Part shown: positions 53,156 through 60,412 of the stretch, in pieces
How the letters are laid out: each line of letters starts with the position of its first letter
Position numbering within the stretch: position 1 is the stretch's first letter
Origin: JAKQDH01 sp029558835
GTDB lineage: Bacteria; Planctomycetota; Phycisphaerae; UBA1845
Reading direction: 5' to 3'
Assembly (NCBI GenBank): GCA_035356615.1
Contig: DAOQSN010000025.1
Location: 1-64,000, forward strand
Length of the DNA: 64,000 bases
The notes under the pieces: generated by a model
Databases searched by the model: none
What the model saw: only the letters and a program-made list of their open reading frames with translations
Told to the model about the DNA's origin: nothing
Translations under genes and position numbers: made by a program

Positions 53156-53491
53156 GCCCTCTGCTCCGCCGTTACGCCGTCCGCTGGGCAGCCGCACACT
53201 CCGCCGTCTTCCTGTTCAAGTGTACACGCGGACCGGCGGGCGGGCTGCCCCCCTGGTGGCACAACACACGCTCTTCGGGCGTCCGCCCGGTCAGAGCCGT
53301 GGGCGCCAGCCCCCGGACCCCTCCTGCCGCTCGCGCGGCGGGCTCTGACGTCACGCGCCAGCTTAGGGTTACGCCGCATGCCGACCCGAAGACTCAGGAT
53401 TGACGGAATACCGGCCGCGGGGCCCGCCCTCACACTGGCCACGCGCAACCATCCGTGCCATGATGGGCCCCGTCCGCCGGTGAGAACTGCG
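53156..53491. other. Divergent region between DUF1570 and O-methyltransferase genes
   Basis: 336 bp without a gene. A GC-rich stretch with AGAGCCGTGGGCGCC (53291 on) shows no convincing promoter. To the right it runs into the family B repeat. Confidence 0.4.
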
Positions 53492-53664
53492 CCGGTGCTC
53501 CCGGGAGCAGTATGTGTTTAGCGTCTTTGGTGTTGTGGGTGCCATGCTTTCCCGCGAGCGCAGTCGCGGGTAAGCATGCCTCTGCGTGCCGACGCACATG
53601 CCCACCCCCGCCTGCGGCGGGTGAGGGCATGGCACCCACGCTAAACACGTACCGGGAGCACCGG
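53492..53664. repeat. Family B palindromic repeat copy
   Basis: The core is nearly identical to the 43.9 kb copy (TGTTTAGCGTC, GTGCCATGCTTTCCCGCGAG, CATGCCCACCCCCGCCTGCG, GGCATGGCACCCACGCTAAA). Outer arms CCGGTGCTCCCGG and CCGGGAGCACCGG are perfectly complementary to each other but unrelated to the outer arms of the other copy. It ends 25 bp before the O-methyltransferase start. Confidence 0.82.
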
Positions 53665-53689
53665 TACGGGCCCGCGGAGGAGCCTGCCC

Positions 53690-54685
53690 ATGACCCGAAA
53701 CTGGACGGCCGAGGCGTTGCTGGAAGCGGCCCGCAGCTTCCAGGTCGCCTGCGTACTGGCAGCCGCTGCCGATCTGGAGTTGTTCACCGGCTGGGCTCAG
53801 GAGCCGCTTACGGCCGAGCAATTGGCCCGCCGGCGGCAATGCAACCTGCGCAGCATGGGCATGCTGCTCGACGCCCTTGCCGCGCTGGGCCTGCTGCACA
53901 AGCAAGACGATCGCTACCTGCCCGCCCCGACGGTAGCGGAACTGCTGCAACCGGACGCGCCCGGCACCGTGTTGCCCATGCTCCAGCATCAGGCGAACTG
54001 CCTGCGGCGCTGGGCCCAACTGGCCTGCGTCGTGCAATCGGGAGAGCCCGCCCCGCCCGCGCCGAGCATCCGCGGCGCGGCCGCGGACCAGGCGGCCTTC
54101 ATCGGCGCCATGCACACCATCTGTGGGCCGGTCGCCGCCGGCCTGCTCGCCGAACTGCCCGTCCCACCCTTTCGCCACCTGCTCGACGTGGGCGGGGCGT
54201 CCGGGACGTGGACGATCGCGTTCCTGCGGGCGTTCCCGGAGGCGACGGCCACTCTCTTCGATCTGCCGGAGGTGATCCCGCTGGCGGAGCGTCGCCTGTC
54301 GGCCGCCGGACTGACGGCCCGCGTGACGCTCGTGGGCGGTGACTTCACGCTGCATCCGCTCCCCACCGGTGCCGACCTCGCCTGGCTCAGTGCCATCGTG
54401 CACCAGCAGTCGCGGGCGGAGAACCAGGTTCTGTTCCGCCAGATTCACACGGCCCTGCGCCCCGGAGGACACCTCCTGCTGCGCGACGTGGTAATGGACG
54501 ACGCCCGCACGGCCCCCCTGGTCGGCGCGCTGTTCGCGCTGAATATGCTCGCGGGGACACCACGCGGGGGCACGTTCACGTTCGCCGAATTGCGCACCGA
54601 TCTGGAGGCGGCCGGCTTCGTCGAAGCGACCCTCTTGCACCGCGATGAAGGCATGAACTCGGTGGTCCAGGCCCGCCGGACGTAG
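53690..54685 (+). CDS. SAM-dependent O-methyltransferase (COMT-like)
   Basis: 331 residues. An N-terminal winged-helix dimerisation domain (LAAAADLELFTGWAQEPLTA) precedes the Rossmann methyltransferase with motif I LLDVGGASGTWTIAFLRAF and FDLPEVIPLAERR. LSAIVHQQSRAEN places a His where plant-type O-methyltransferases have the catalytic base. It methylates a hydroxyl on a small molecule, usually aromatic or polyketide. GGAGGA lies about ten bases before ATG 53690. No biosynthetic partner is adjacent. The upstream repeat may affect its transcript start. Confidence 0.87.
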   Translation: MTRNWTAEALLEAARSFQVACVLAAAADLELFTGWAQEPLTAEQLARRRQCNLRSMGMLLDALAALGLLHKQDDRYLPAPTVAELLQPDAPGTVLPMLQHQANCLRRWAQLACVVQSGEPAPPAPSIRGAAADQAAFIGAMHTICGPVAAGLLAELPVPPFRHLLDVGGASGTWTIAFLRAFPEATATLFDLPEVIPLAERRLSAAGLTARVTLVGGDFTLHPLPTGADLAWLSAIVHQQSRAENQVLFRQIHTALRPGGHLLLRDVVMDDARTAPLVGALFALNMLAGTPRGGTFTFAELRTDLEAAGFVEATLLHRDEGMNSVVQARRT

Positions 54686-54744
54686 CAGTCTGATGAAAAA
54701 GCAGCGCCGACCCCGCGCCATTGGGAAACCGACCCTCGCAAGTG

Positions 54745-54842
54745 GGTGGCATGGCCAAGCGCTGCGCCGCCATGCCGTCCGTCGGCCAGGTCGCCAATTT
54801 CCACCGCGGCATGCCGGCGCCGCCGGCTTGGGTATGCCGCCG
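54745..54842. repeat. Family A palindromic repeat copy
   Basis: GGTGGCATGGCCAAGCGCTG...GCGCCGCCATGCC and CCGCGGCATGCCGGCGCCGC...GGCTTGGGTATGCCGCC. Its left flank (GGGAAACCGACC) resembles that of the 51.8 kb copy. It fills the gap between the O-methyltransferase and flavoprotein genes. Confidence 0.75.
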
Positions 54843-54935
54843 CGGTGGCTTCCCGATTGGGCGTTCCGGCTGAAAAACCCGTGCGCGGCTCAGATGAACG
54901 TCGCCCAATCCACCGGGTCGGCTTAGAATCTCCGC

Positions 54936-56207
54936 GTGTCCGACTTCACCCGAGCCCATCACACCGATGTCGCCATCGTCGGCGCCGGGGCCGCCGGTCT
55001 CGCCACGGCCATCTTCGTCGCACGCCGGCTGCCGGCCGGGGGCGTGATCGCCCTCGACGGCGCGCGCAAACCGGGCGCGAAGATCCGCGTCTCCGGCGGT
55101 GGACGCTGCAACGTCACCAACCACGTGGTCACCCCCGCGGACTTCGCCGGCGGCAACCGGCGCGTCATCGAGCGCGTCCTGCGCGCCTTCCCCGCCGAAG
55201 ACACGGTGGCCTTCTTCCGCGAGGTGGGCGTCGAACTGTACGAGGAGGAGCAGGGCAAGCTCTTCCCGCGGTCCGACGACGCCGGCACGGTCGTAGCCGC
55301 CCTGGTGCGCGAGGTCGGCGAGCGCGGCGTACGGCTGCTGACGAACACGCGCGTCACTGCCCTCGAACGCGACGGCGCCGCCTTCCGCCTGCACGCGAAC
55401 AACGACGCGCTGGGTGCCCGCAGCGTTGTGCTGGCCACGGGTGGGCAGTCATTGCCCAGGACCGGCAGCGACGGCAGCGGCTACCGCCTGGCGCAACAAC
55501 TCGGCCACACGCTCGTCCCCACGACCCCCGCCCTGGTGCCGCTGCTGCTCGACGGCGACCTGCATATGCCCCTCAGTGGCATCGCGCAGGACGTCGAGGT
55601 GGCGGTGCACGCCGCCGGCGACAAGCCGGTGCGCACGCGCGGCGCACTGCTCTGGACGCATTTCGGCGTCAGCGGCCCGGCCGTTCTCGACGCGTCCCGC
55701 TTCTGGCACCGCGCCCGCCTGGAGCAAAGACCGGTGCAAGTCCTCGTCAACTTCCTGCCGGGGATGGACTTTCCGGCCGCCGAATGCCGCCTGCTCGAGC
55801 TGGTCGCCGCCCATCCGAAAGCACGCCTGCACACCGTACTCGGGGAACTGCTGCCCGCGCGGGTGGCGGAGGCCGTCCTGCGGCACCTCGGTATCGACGG
55901 ACAAGTTGCCATGAGCTATCTGCCGCGCGACGCGCGCCGGCACCTCGTGCACGCGCTACTGGCCTGGCCGCTGCCGGTGCGCGACAGCCGCGGCTACCAG
56001 TACGCCGAAGTGACGGCCGGCGGCATCCCCCTGGCCGAGGTGGACCCGCGCACGCTGGCGTCCCGGTGCTGCCCAGGGCTGTATTTCGCCGGTGAAATCC
56101 TCGACGTGGACGGGCGCATCGGCGGCTTCAACTTCCAATGGGCCTGGTCGAGCGCCTTCGTCGCGGCCGCCGGCGTAGCACAACGGCTGGCAGGCACGGC
56201 GACTTGA
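54936..56207 (+). CDS. HI0933-family NAD(P)/FAD-dependent oxidoreductase
   Basis: 423 residues. The FAD motif is VAIVGAGAAGLATAIFVARR, then GAKIRVSGGGRCNVTNH (the family signature GGGRCNxTN) and the C-terminal GGFNFQWAWSSAFVAAAG. The inserted beta-barrel domain of HI0933/YhiN proteins occupies about 190-330. Biochemical roles in this family vary (BaiN in bile-acid metabolism, others unknown); none is implied here. The start is GTG 54936, with the Rossmann fold beginning ten residues later. It stands alone, between two repeats. Confidence 0.88.
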   Translation: MSDFTRAHHTDVAIVGAGAAGLATAIFVARRLPAGGVIALDGARKPGAKIRVSGGGRCNVTNHVVTPADFAGGNRRVIERVLRAFPAEDTVAFFREVGVELYEEEQGKLFPRSDDAGTVVAALVREVGERGVRLLTNTRVTALERDGAAFRLHANNDALGARSVVLATGGQSLPRTGSDGSGYRLAQQLGHTLVPTTPALVPLLLDGDLHMPLSGIAQDVEVAVHAAGDKPVRTRGALLWTHFGVSGPAVLDASRFWHRARLEQRPVQVLVNFLPGMDFPAAECRLLELVAAHPKARLHTVLGELLPARVAEAVLRHLGIDGQVAMSYLPRDARRHLVHALLAWPLPVRDSRGYQYAEVTAGGIPLAEVDPRTLASRCCPGLYFAGEILDVDGRIGGFNFQWAWSSAFVAAAGVAQRLAGTAT

Positions 56208-56263
56208 ACCACGCCCGGGGCCTGCGGCCACAGCGGCGGAACGCGCCGCGCTCACCCTCCGCC

Positions 56264-56299
56264 ACAGCATGCCGGCGCTGCGCTTGGGCATGCCACCCG
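56264..56299. repeat. Family A half-copy
   Basis: ACAGCATGCCGGCGCTGCGC followed by TTGGGCATGCCACCC: the right half of family A with no left half. A partial repeat CGTATGCCACCCGAGCG follows at once. It lies between the flavoprotein and cysteine-synthase genes. Confidence 0.6.
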
Positions 56300-56395
56300 A
56301 GCGACGCGACCGTATGCCACCCGAGCGGCGAGTCCGCACACGACGCGTCTGCGCGCGGCGCTCAGTAGGCCGGGATTGCGAAGAGGCCGATTTGG

Positions 56396-57331
56396 TTACG
56401 CGCTTCGGTAGACGTCCGTGCTCACGTATTTCAGGCCGGAATCCACCATCAGCGTGACGACCTGGGCATTCGGCCCCAGTCTCCGGCCCACCTGGATCGC
56501 CGCCAGGACGTTCGCTCCCGACGACGTTCCGGCGAACAGACCTTCCTCCTGCGCCAAACGGCGGGTCATCTCCTTCGCGTCGGCCGTGGCGATGGGGACA
56601 ATCTCGTCCACCAGGCTCGGTTCCCACAGCGGCGGTGGGTAGCCGATGCCCACGCCCTCGATCTTATGCGGCCCCGGCCGGCCACCGGAGAGCACCGCGG
56701 ACTCGGCCGGCTCCACGGCGACGATCTCGACCCCAGCGCGATAGCGCTTCAGCACCGTGGCCACCCCTCGCAGGGAGGCCGCGGTGCCCACGCACTGCAC
56801 GAAGGCATCCACCCCGCCTCCCGCTTGCTGCCAGATCTCGTCGCCCAAGGCGTAGTAGCCGGTGACGCTGTCACAGTTGTTGAGTTGGTCGGTCCAGTAG
56901 GTCCGGGGGTTCCGACTCAGGACCCGGGCCGCCTCGATCATGTTCAGGATCAGGCTCCTGGTGGTCAGCCCGCCCTCGCTGGGCACCAGCGTAAGTTCCG
57001 CGCCCAGCGCCGACATGTGGTCCCGCTTCTCCCGGCTGAAGGCGTCCGACGTCACGATGTGGAGGGGGTATGCCTTGGCCGCGCAGACCAGCGCCAGGGA
57101 CGTGCCCGTACTGCCGCCCGTATACTCAACGATGGTATCGCCCGGACGCAGACGGCCGTCCCCTTCCGCACGCGCAATCATCGCCAGCGCCGCGCGGTCC
57201 TTCATGCTGCCGGTGGGGTTCTCCCACTCCAGCTTGGCGAACACCTTCGCACAGCCCGGCGGAACCACGCGACGAAGCTGCACCAACGACGTGTTGCCGA
57301 TCGCCCCGAGAATGCCACCTTCCACGTTCAT
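56396..57331 (-). CDS. PLP-dependent cysteine synthase family protein
   Basis: A 311-residue fold type II PLP enzyme. Lys44 in NPTGSMKDRAALAMI forms the internal aldimine. EYTGGSTGTSLALVCAAK binds the cofactor phosphate or substrate, and TSSGANVLAAI is the C-terminal loop. The enzyme likely makes cysteine from O-acetylserine and sulfide, or cystathionine from serine and homocysteine; sequence alone does not choose. In the Lys region NPTGS (most CysK have NPxxSVKDR) Ser-Met precedes Lys. It starts at ATG 57331, with no clear neighbours in an operon. Confidence 0.9.
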   Translation of the reverse strand: MNVEGGILGAIGNTSLVQLRRVVPPGCAKVFAKLEWENPTGSMKDRAALAMIARAEGDGRLRPGDTIVEYTGGSTGTSLALVCAAKAYPLHIVTSDAFSREKRDHMSALGAELTLVPSEGGLTTRSLILNMIEAARVLSRNPRTYWTDQLNNCDSVTGYYALGDEIWQQAGGGVDAFVQCVGTAASLRGVATVLKRYRAGVEIVAVEPAESAVLSGGRPGPHKIEGVGIGYPPPLWEPSLVDEIVPIATADAKEMTRRLAQEEGLFAGTSSGANVLAAIQVGRRLGPNAQVVTLMVDSGLKYVSTDVYRSA

Positions 57332-57534
57332 TGTCCTACAGTCCTAAGGTCAGTTCCTCGGACAACAAACGCTCAGTCTCTTTGCGGCCGGCGATGTTCG
57401 TAGCACCAGCGTCTTTCCGATGGAGCCGCGGGCGGGACGCCCGTACCACAATCCGGGTTGCGGGCGGGTCGCAGAGTCCTAGGGAGGGACTCGCGCCCGC
57501 ATGCACCAATCGACAATCGACACTCGCCAATCGC
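57332..57534. other. Intergenic with GGAGCCGCGGGCGGGACGCC motif
   Basis: 203 bp without a gene. It contains GGAGCCGCGGGCGGGACGCC followed by CGTACCAC (57422 on) and CAATCGACAATCGACACTCG (57508 on), which contains a short direct repeat (AATCGACAATCGAC). No clear terminator for the M14 gene was seen. Confidence 0.4.
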
Positions 57535-59805
57535 CTAGGGGCCCGTGAACAGCCGCTGAAACGCCGCCAGGTCGTCAAGGTCCACGTCGGCGTCGCCGGT
57601 CAGCTCGAAGATCGCGCAACCGGGCAGCACGCCGCCGTCCGGTCCGGTCAGACAGTCGGAGAAAGCGGCGTAATCCGGTAGGTCCACATTGCCGTCACCG
57701 TTGTAGTCGGCCGGCAGACCCTCGCACTCGGCTGAGGTCAGGCGGATGTCGTCGATGTTCCAGCCGCAGTACGTCCAGCCGCCGTCCGTGGTACCCATGG
57801 TCCAGCGCAGGTACACCGTCGGCTGGTTGTCCGCCACTGCGGAGATGTCGAGGTCAATGTGCTGCCATGACGTGTCCGTGGTATCCGCGTTCGGATTCTG
57901 CCAGACGGTGGTCCACGTGGTGCCGTTGGTGCTCACCCGCACGTAGGCGTGGTCATACTGCGACCTCTCCACACCCAGCCAGCGCCGGAAAACCAGGTGC
58001 ACGCCGTTGCGCCCGCTGCAGTTGATGGCGGTGCTGGTCAAGTGGTACTCGGGCATGCTGTTGGTGTAGTCACCGCTCAAGTTGTAGCCGTACACATTGG
58101 CGCCGGTGTAGCCGTTGGTCGGATCGGGTCCACCGTACTGCCCGCCGCCGCCCGTGGGGTGCCCCCATGCCCACAGCCCCTGCGTCGTCCAGCCCGGGTT
58201 GCTGCTGAGGTCCTGAACATAGAACCCGTTTGCTCCCGTGGACATCGTGGCGTCGTACACCTCCGCCGGGGCGTTGCGGGGACTGCTCACCGTCACGCCG
58301 GTGTCCGCCTCGGCGCTGAAGTAGAACTCCGGCGTCGAGAGACAGTTGGTGGCCGGCAGCACCGCCTGGTACGCGTTTCCTCCCAGCGACGTCAGCGGCA
58401 CGGCCACGAACGCTCCGGCCGGGTCGTAGCGGTAGTGCATCTGGGGCGTGCCGGGAACCACGGCCGCGTACTGGGCCACGATGTTCACGGCCACCACCGT
58501 GTCGCTGCCCGCCTGCAACACCTCCGGCAGCCCGTTGGGGAACTCGAACCGGATCGGCAGCCGCACCCAGTCCGTGTTCGCCAGATACAGGATGGCCGGC
58601 AGGACCTCCTGGTTGTTCGGGATGATCTGGTTGGCCGGCAGTTCGAAGCCGTAAGCCCCCGTGTCCCGTAACTCAATCGTGTACGAGAGCACGCCGCGCT
58701 GCACGTACGTCCAGTCAACCGATACCCCGGACGCGGCGTACAACGTGCTGTACACCGGCCCGATCGTGTAGGTCACTCCGTGCACCGCCTGCACCATCTG
58801 TTGCATATCCTGCCCGTGGGCAAGGTACGTCGCCTGGTGGGCGGGCAGCGCGGACTGGTAGCCGTAGGGCCACATGATGTACAGCCCGTAGCTGTGCAGG
58901 TCGATCATGGCGCGGACGTTGTAGGTGTCGAAGAGGTTGCGAATCGCCACGGTCTCCGGCTCACTGAAGGCCGACGGGCCGCGATAGGTATCGCTGCTGG
59001 GGCTGCTGCTGGAGCCCTCACCGCCCCACCCCTCGCCCCAGTTGCGATTCAGGTCCACCCCGTACACCCCGCCGCCGTTGTTGCGCCGGTTCTTCCGCCA
59101 CAGACGATACGTGGTCCAGCAATGCTCGTAGCCGTCCGGGTTCATGACCGGCACCATGACCCACCGGACGTTGTCCACCAGGTCGGTCACCACCGGATTC
59201 GTGCCGTACTGGTCCATCAGGTAGGTCGCCACGTACGTGGGCACCGTCGCGGCAATCCACTCCCGCGCGTGTTCCGCCCCGAAGTACAAGACCGTCGGGC
59301 TCTCGGGCGTAACGTTCGCACCGGCGATGACCAGCCCCCAGATGGTGCGGTTCTCCACGCTGTTACCGACGTTGAGCATCGTCGCCAGCTCATGATTCGG
59401 GTGGGTAGTGGCCAGAGCCTCAAGGTAATCCACGATGTCATCGGTGATGCTCGGGGAGCTGTAGCGATGATACGCATCAAACCAGCCGCGGGCGCCGGGC
59501 GTGTCCCGGTTGTCAATCAGGACCTGGTAGTCCTCGATCTTGACCACGTAGGAAAGCCCCAGGCGGTCCAGTTCGCCGAGTCGGCCGGGCGCGAACATCA
59601 CGTCCAGCTTCCCCGGGCCGGGGTAGTCGTTCATGATGGTCTCGCAGACCTTCTCGACCTCGGCGAGCGTCTCCCAACTCGGGATGGCCACCGTGACCAC
59701 CTGGTACCCGTCAAAGCGCTGAGGAACTTGGTCCGCACCGTCGGCGGCCCTCGCGGCGCAGACTGCCGCCGCCATGAACACCATCGCTATCACCCTGCGG
59801 AACAT
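57535..59805 (-). CDS. Secreted M14 zinc carboxypeptidase with dockerin-like tail (copy 1)
   Basis: 756 residues. A signal peptide (RRVIAMVFMAAAVCAARA) and a propeptide (YPGPGKLDVM, like other M14 pro-regions) precede the M14 domain with YFGAEHAREWIAA (His179, Glu182). GVDLNRNWGEGWGGEG and DLHSYGLYIMWPYGY (third zinc His) follow, and YTIELRDTGAYGFELP (catalytic Glu) ends it. Then come beta-sandwich domains and a C-terminal dockerin-like pair (DYNGDGNVDLPDYAAFSDCL and GDADVDLDDLAAFQRLF). It should remove C-terminal residues from extracellular peptides. It is head-to-head with a paralogue at 60.4 kb. Confidence 0.93.
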   Translation of the reverse strand: MFRRVIAMVFMAAAVCAARAADGADQVPQRFDGYQVVTVAIPSWETLAEVEKVCETIMNDYPGPGKLDVMFAPGRLGELDRLGLSYVVKIEDYQVLIDNRDTPGARGWFDAYHRYSSPSITDDIVDYLEALATTHPNHELATMLNVGNSVENRTIWGLVIAGANVTPESPTVLYFGAEHAREWIAATVPTYVATYLMDQYGTNPVVTDLVDNVRWVMVPVMNPDGYEHCWTTYRLWRKNRRNNGGGVYGVDLNRNWGEGWGGEGSSSSPSSDTYRGPSAFSEPETVAIRNLFDTYNVRAMIDLHSYGLYIMWPYGYQSALPAHQATYLAHGQDMQQMVQAVHGVTYTIGPVYSTLYAASGVSVDWTYVQRGVLSYTIELRDTGAYGFELPANQIIPNNQEVLPAILYLANTDWVRLPIRFEFPNGLPEVLQAGSDTVVAVNIVAQYAAVVPGTPQMHYRYDPAGAFVAVPLTSLGGNAYQAVLPATNCLSTPEFYFSAEADTGVTVSSPRNAPAEVYDATMSTGANGFYVQDLSSNPGWTTQGLWAWGHPTGGGGQYGGPDPTNGYTGANVYGYNLSGDYTNSMPEYHLTSTAINCSGRNGVHLVFRRWLGVERSQYDHAYVRVSTNGTTWTTVWQNPNADTTDTSWQHIDLDISAVADNQPTVYLRWTMGTTDGGWTYCGWNIDDIRLTSAECEGLPADYNGDGNVDLPDYAAFSDCLTGPDGGVLPGCAIFELTGDADVDLDDLAAFQRLFTGP

Positions 59806-60412
59806 GGTTTCCTCTTCCTTTCTCCCCAGTTGCGGAGGGACCCGGTGGAGTGCCGACGTCAGGCCCGCACAGACGCCCCCCGTCTGCGGTGCCGGCCGCC
59901 CGCCGCGGTCTTGTGCCTATCGGACCACGAGCCCCACCCCCATCCGGGCTGGTACGCATGCAGTACGCGCAGTGTACCACGGTCAGGGGCCGCAGAGCAA
60001 GGGCAACTCGCGGCGCCGCGTGGCGCCGACCCCCGCGGCCGACGTGGGAGACCGCAACGTCCGTACCTTGCACATCCCCCGCGGGGGGCGACGCGGCATT
60101 CTCGTTCGACCCAGGGGCACGCCCGCCGGCCGACGTGCAGAACCCGTTCCGAGACCCTTGGACCGCGCGTCCCGAGGTGGTACAATGGCCAAGCGGTGCG
60201 GGCGGCCCACCTGCCGGATCGGCCAGACTGCAGAGACGCTGACCCACAGTTGGCGTCCGCCCCGGGGGTTGGGGGTTCAGCAATCGGGGTGAGAACCTGC
60301 TGTTCGTTCAAGCGCGCAAGGCCGTCCTGACCTTCCATCGTCGCCGGGCAGTGCGTGGCGCGGTTCGCCCGGTAGGTCGAGGGGGGTTCTTGTGCCTGGA
60401 AGGGAGATCAAC
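59806..60412. promoter_or_regulatory. Shared divergent region of the M14 pair
   Basis: 607 bp without a gene, between two divergent paralogues, so it must hold both promoters; no consensus is obvious. It contains GACGCCCCCCGTCTGC and GCGCCGCGTGGCGCC hairpins, a CGCGGCCGACGTGGGAGACC element (60034 on, small dispersed family) and CGGCCGACGTGCAGAACCCG (60138 on). Confidence 0.45.
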
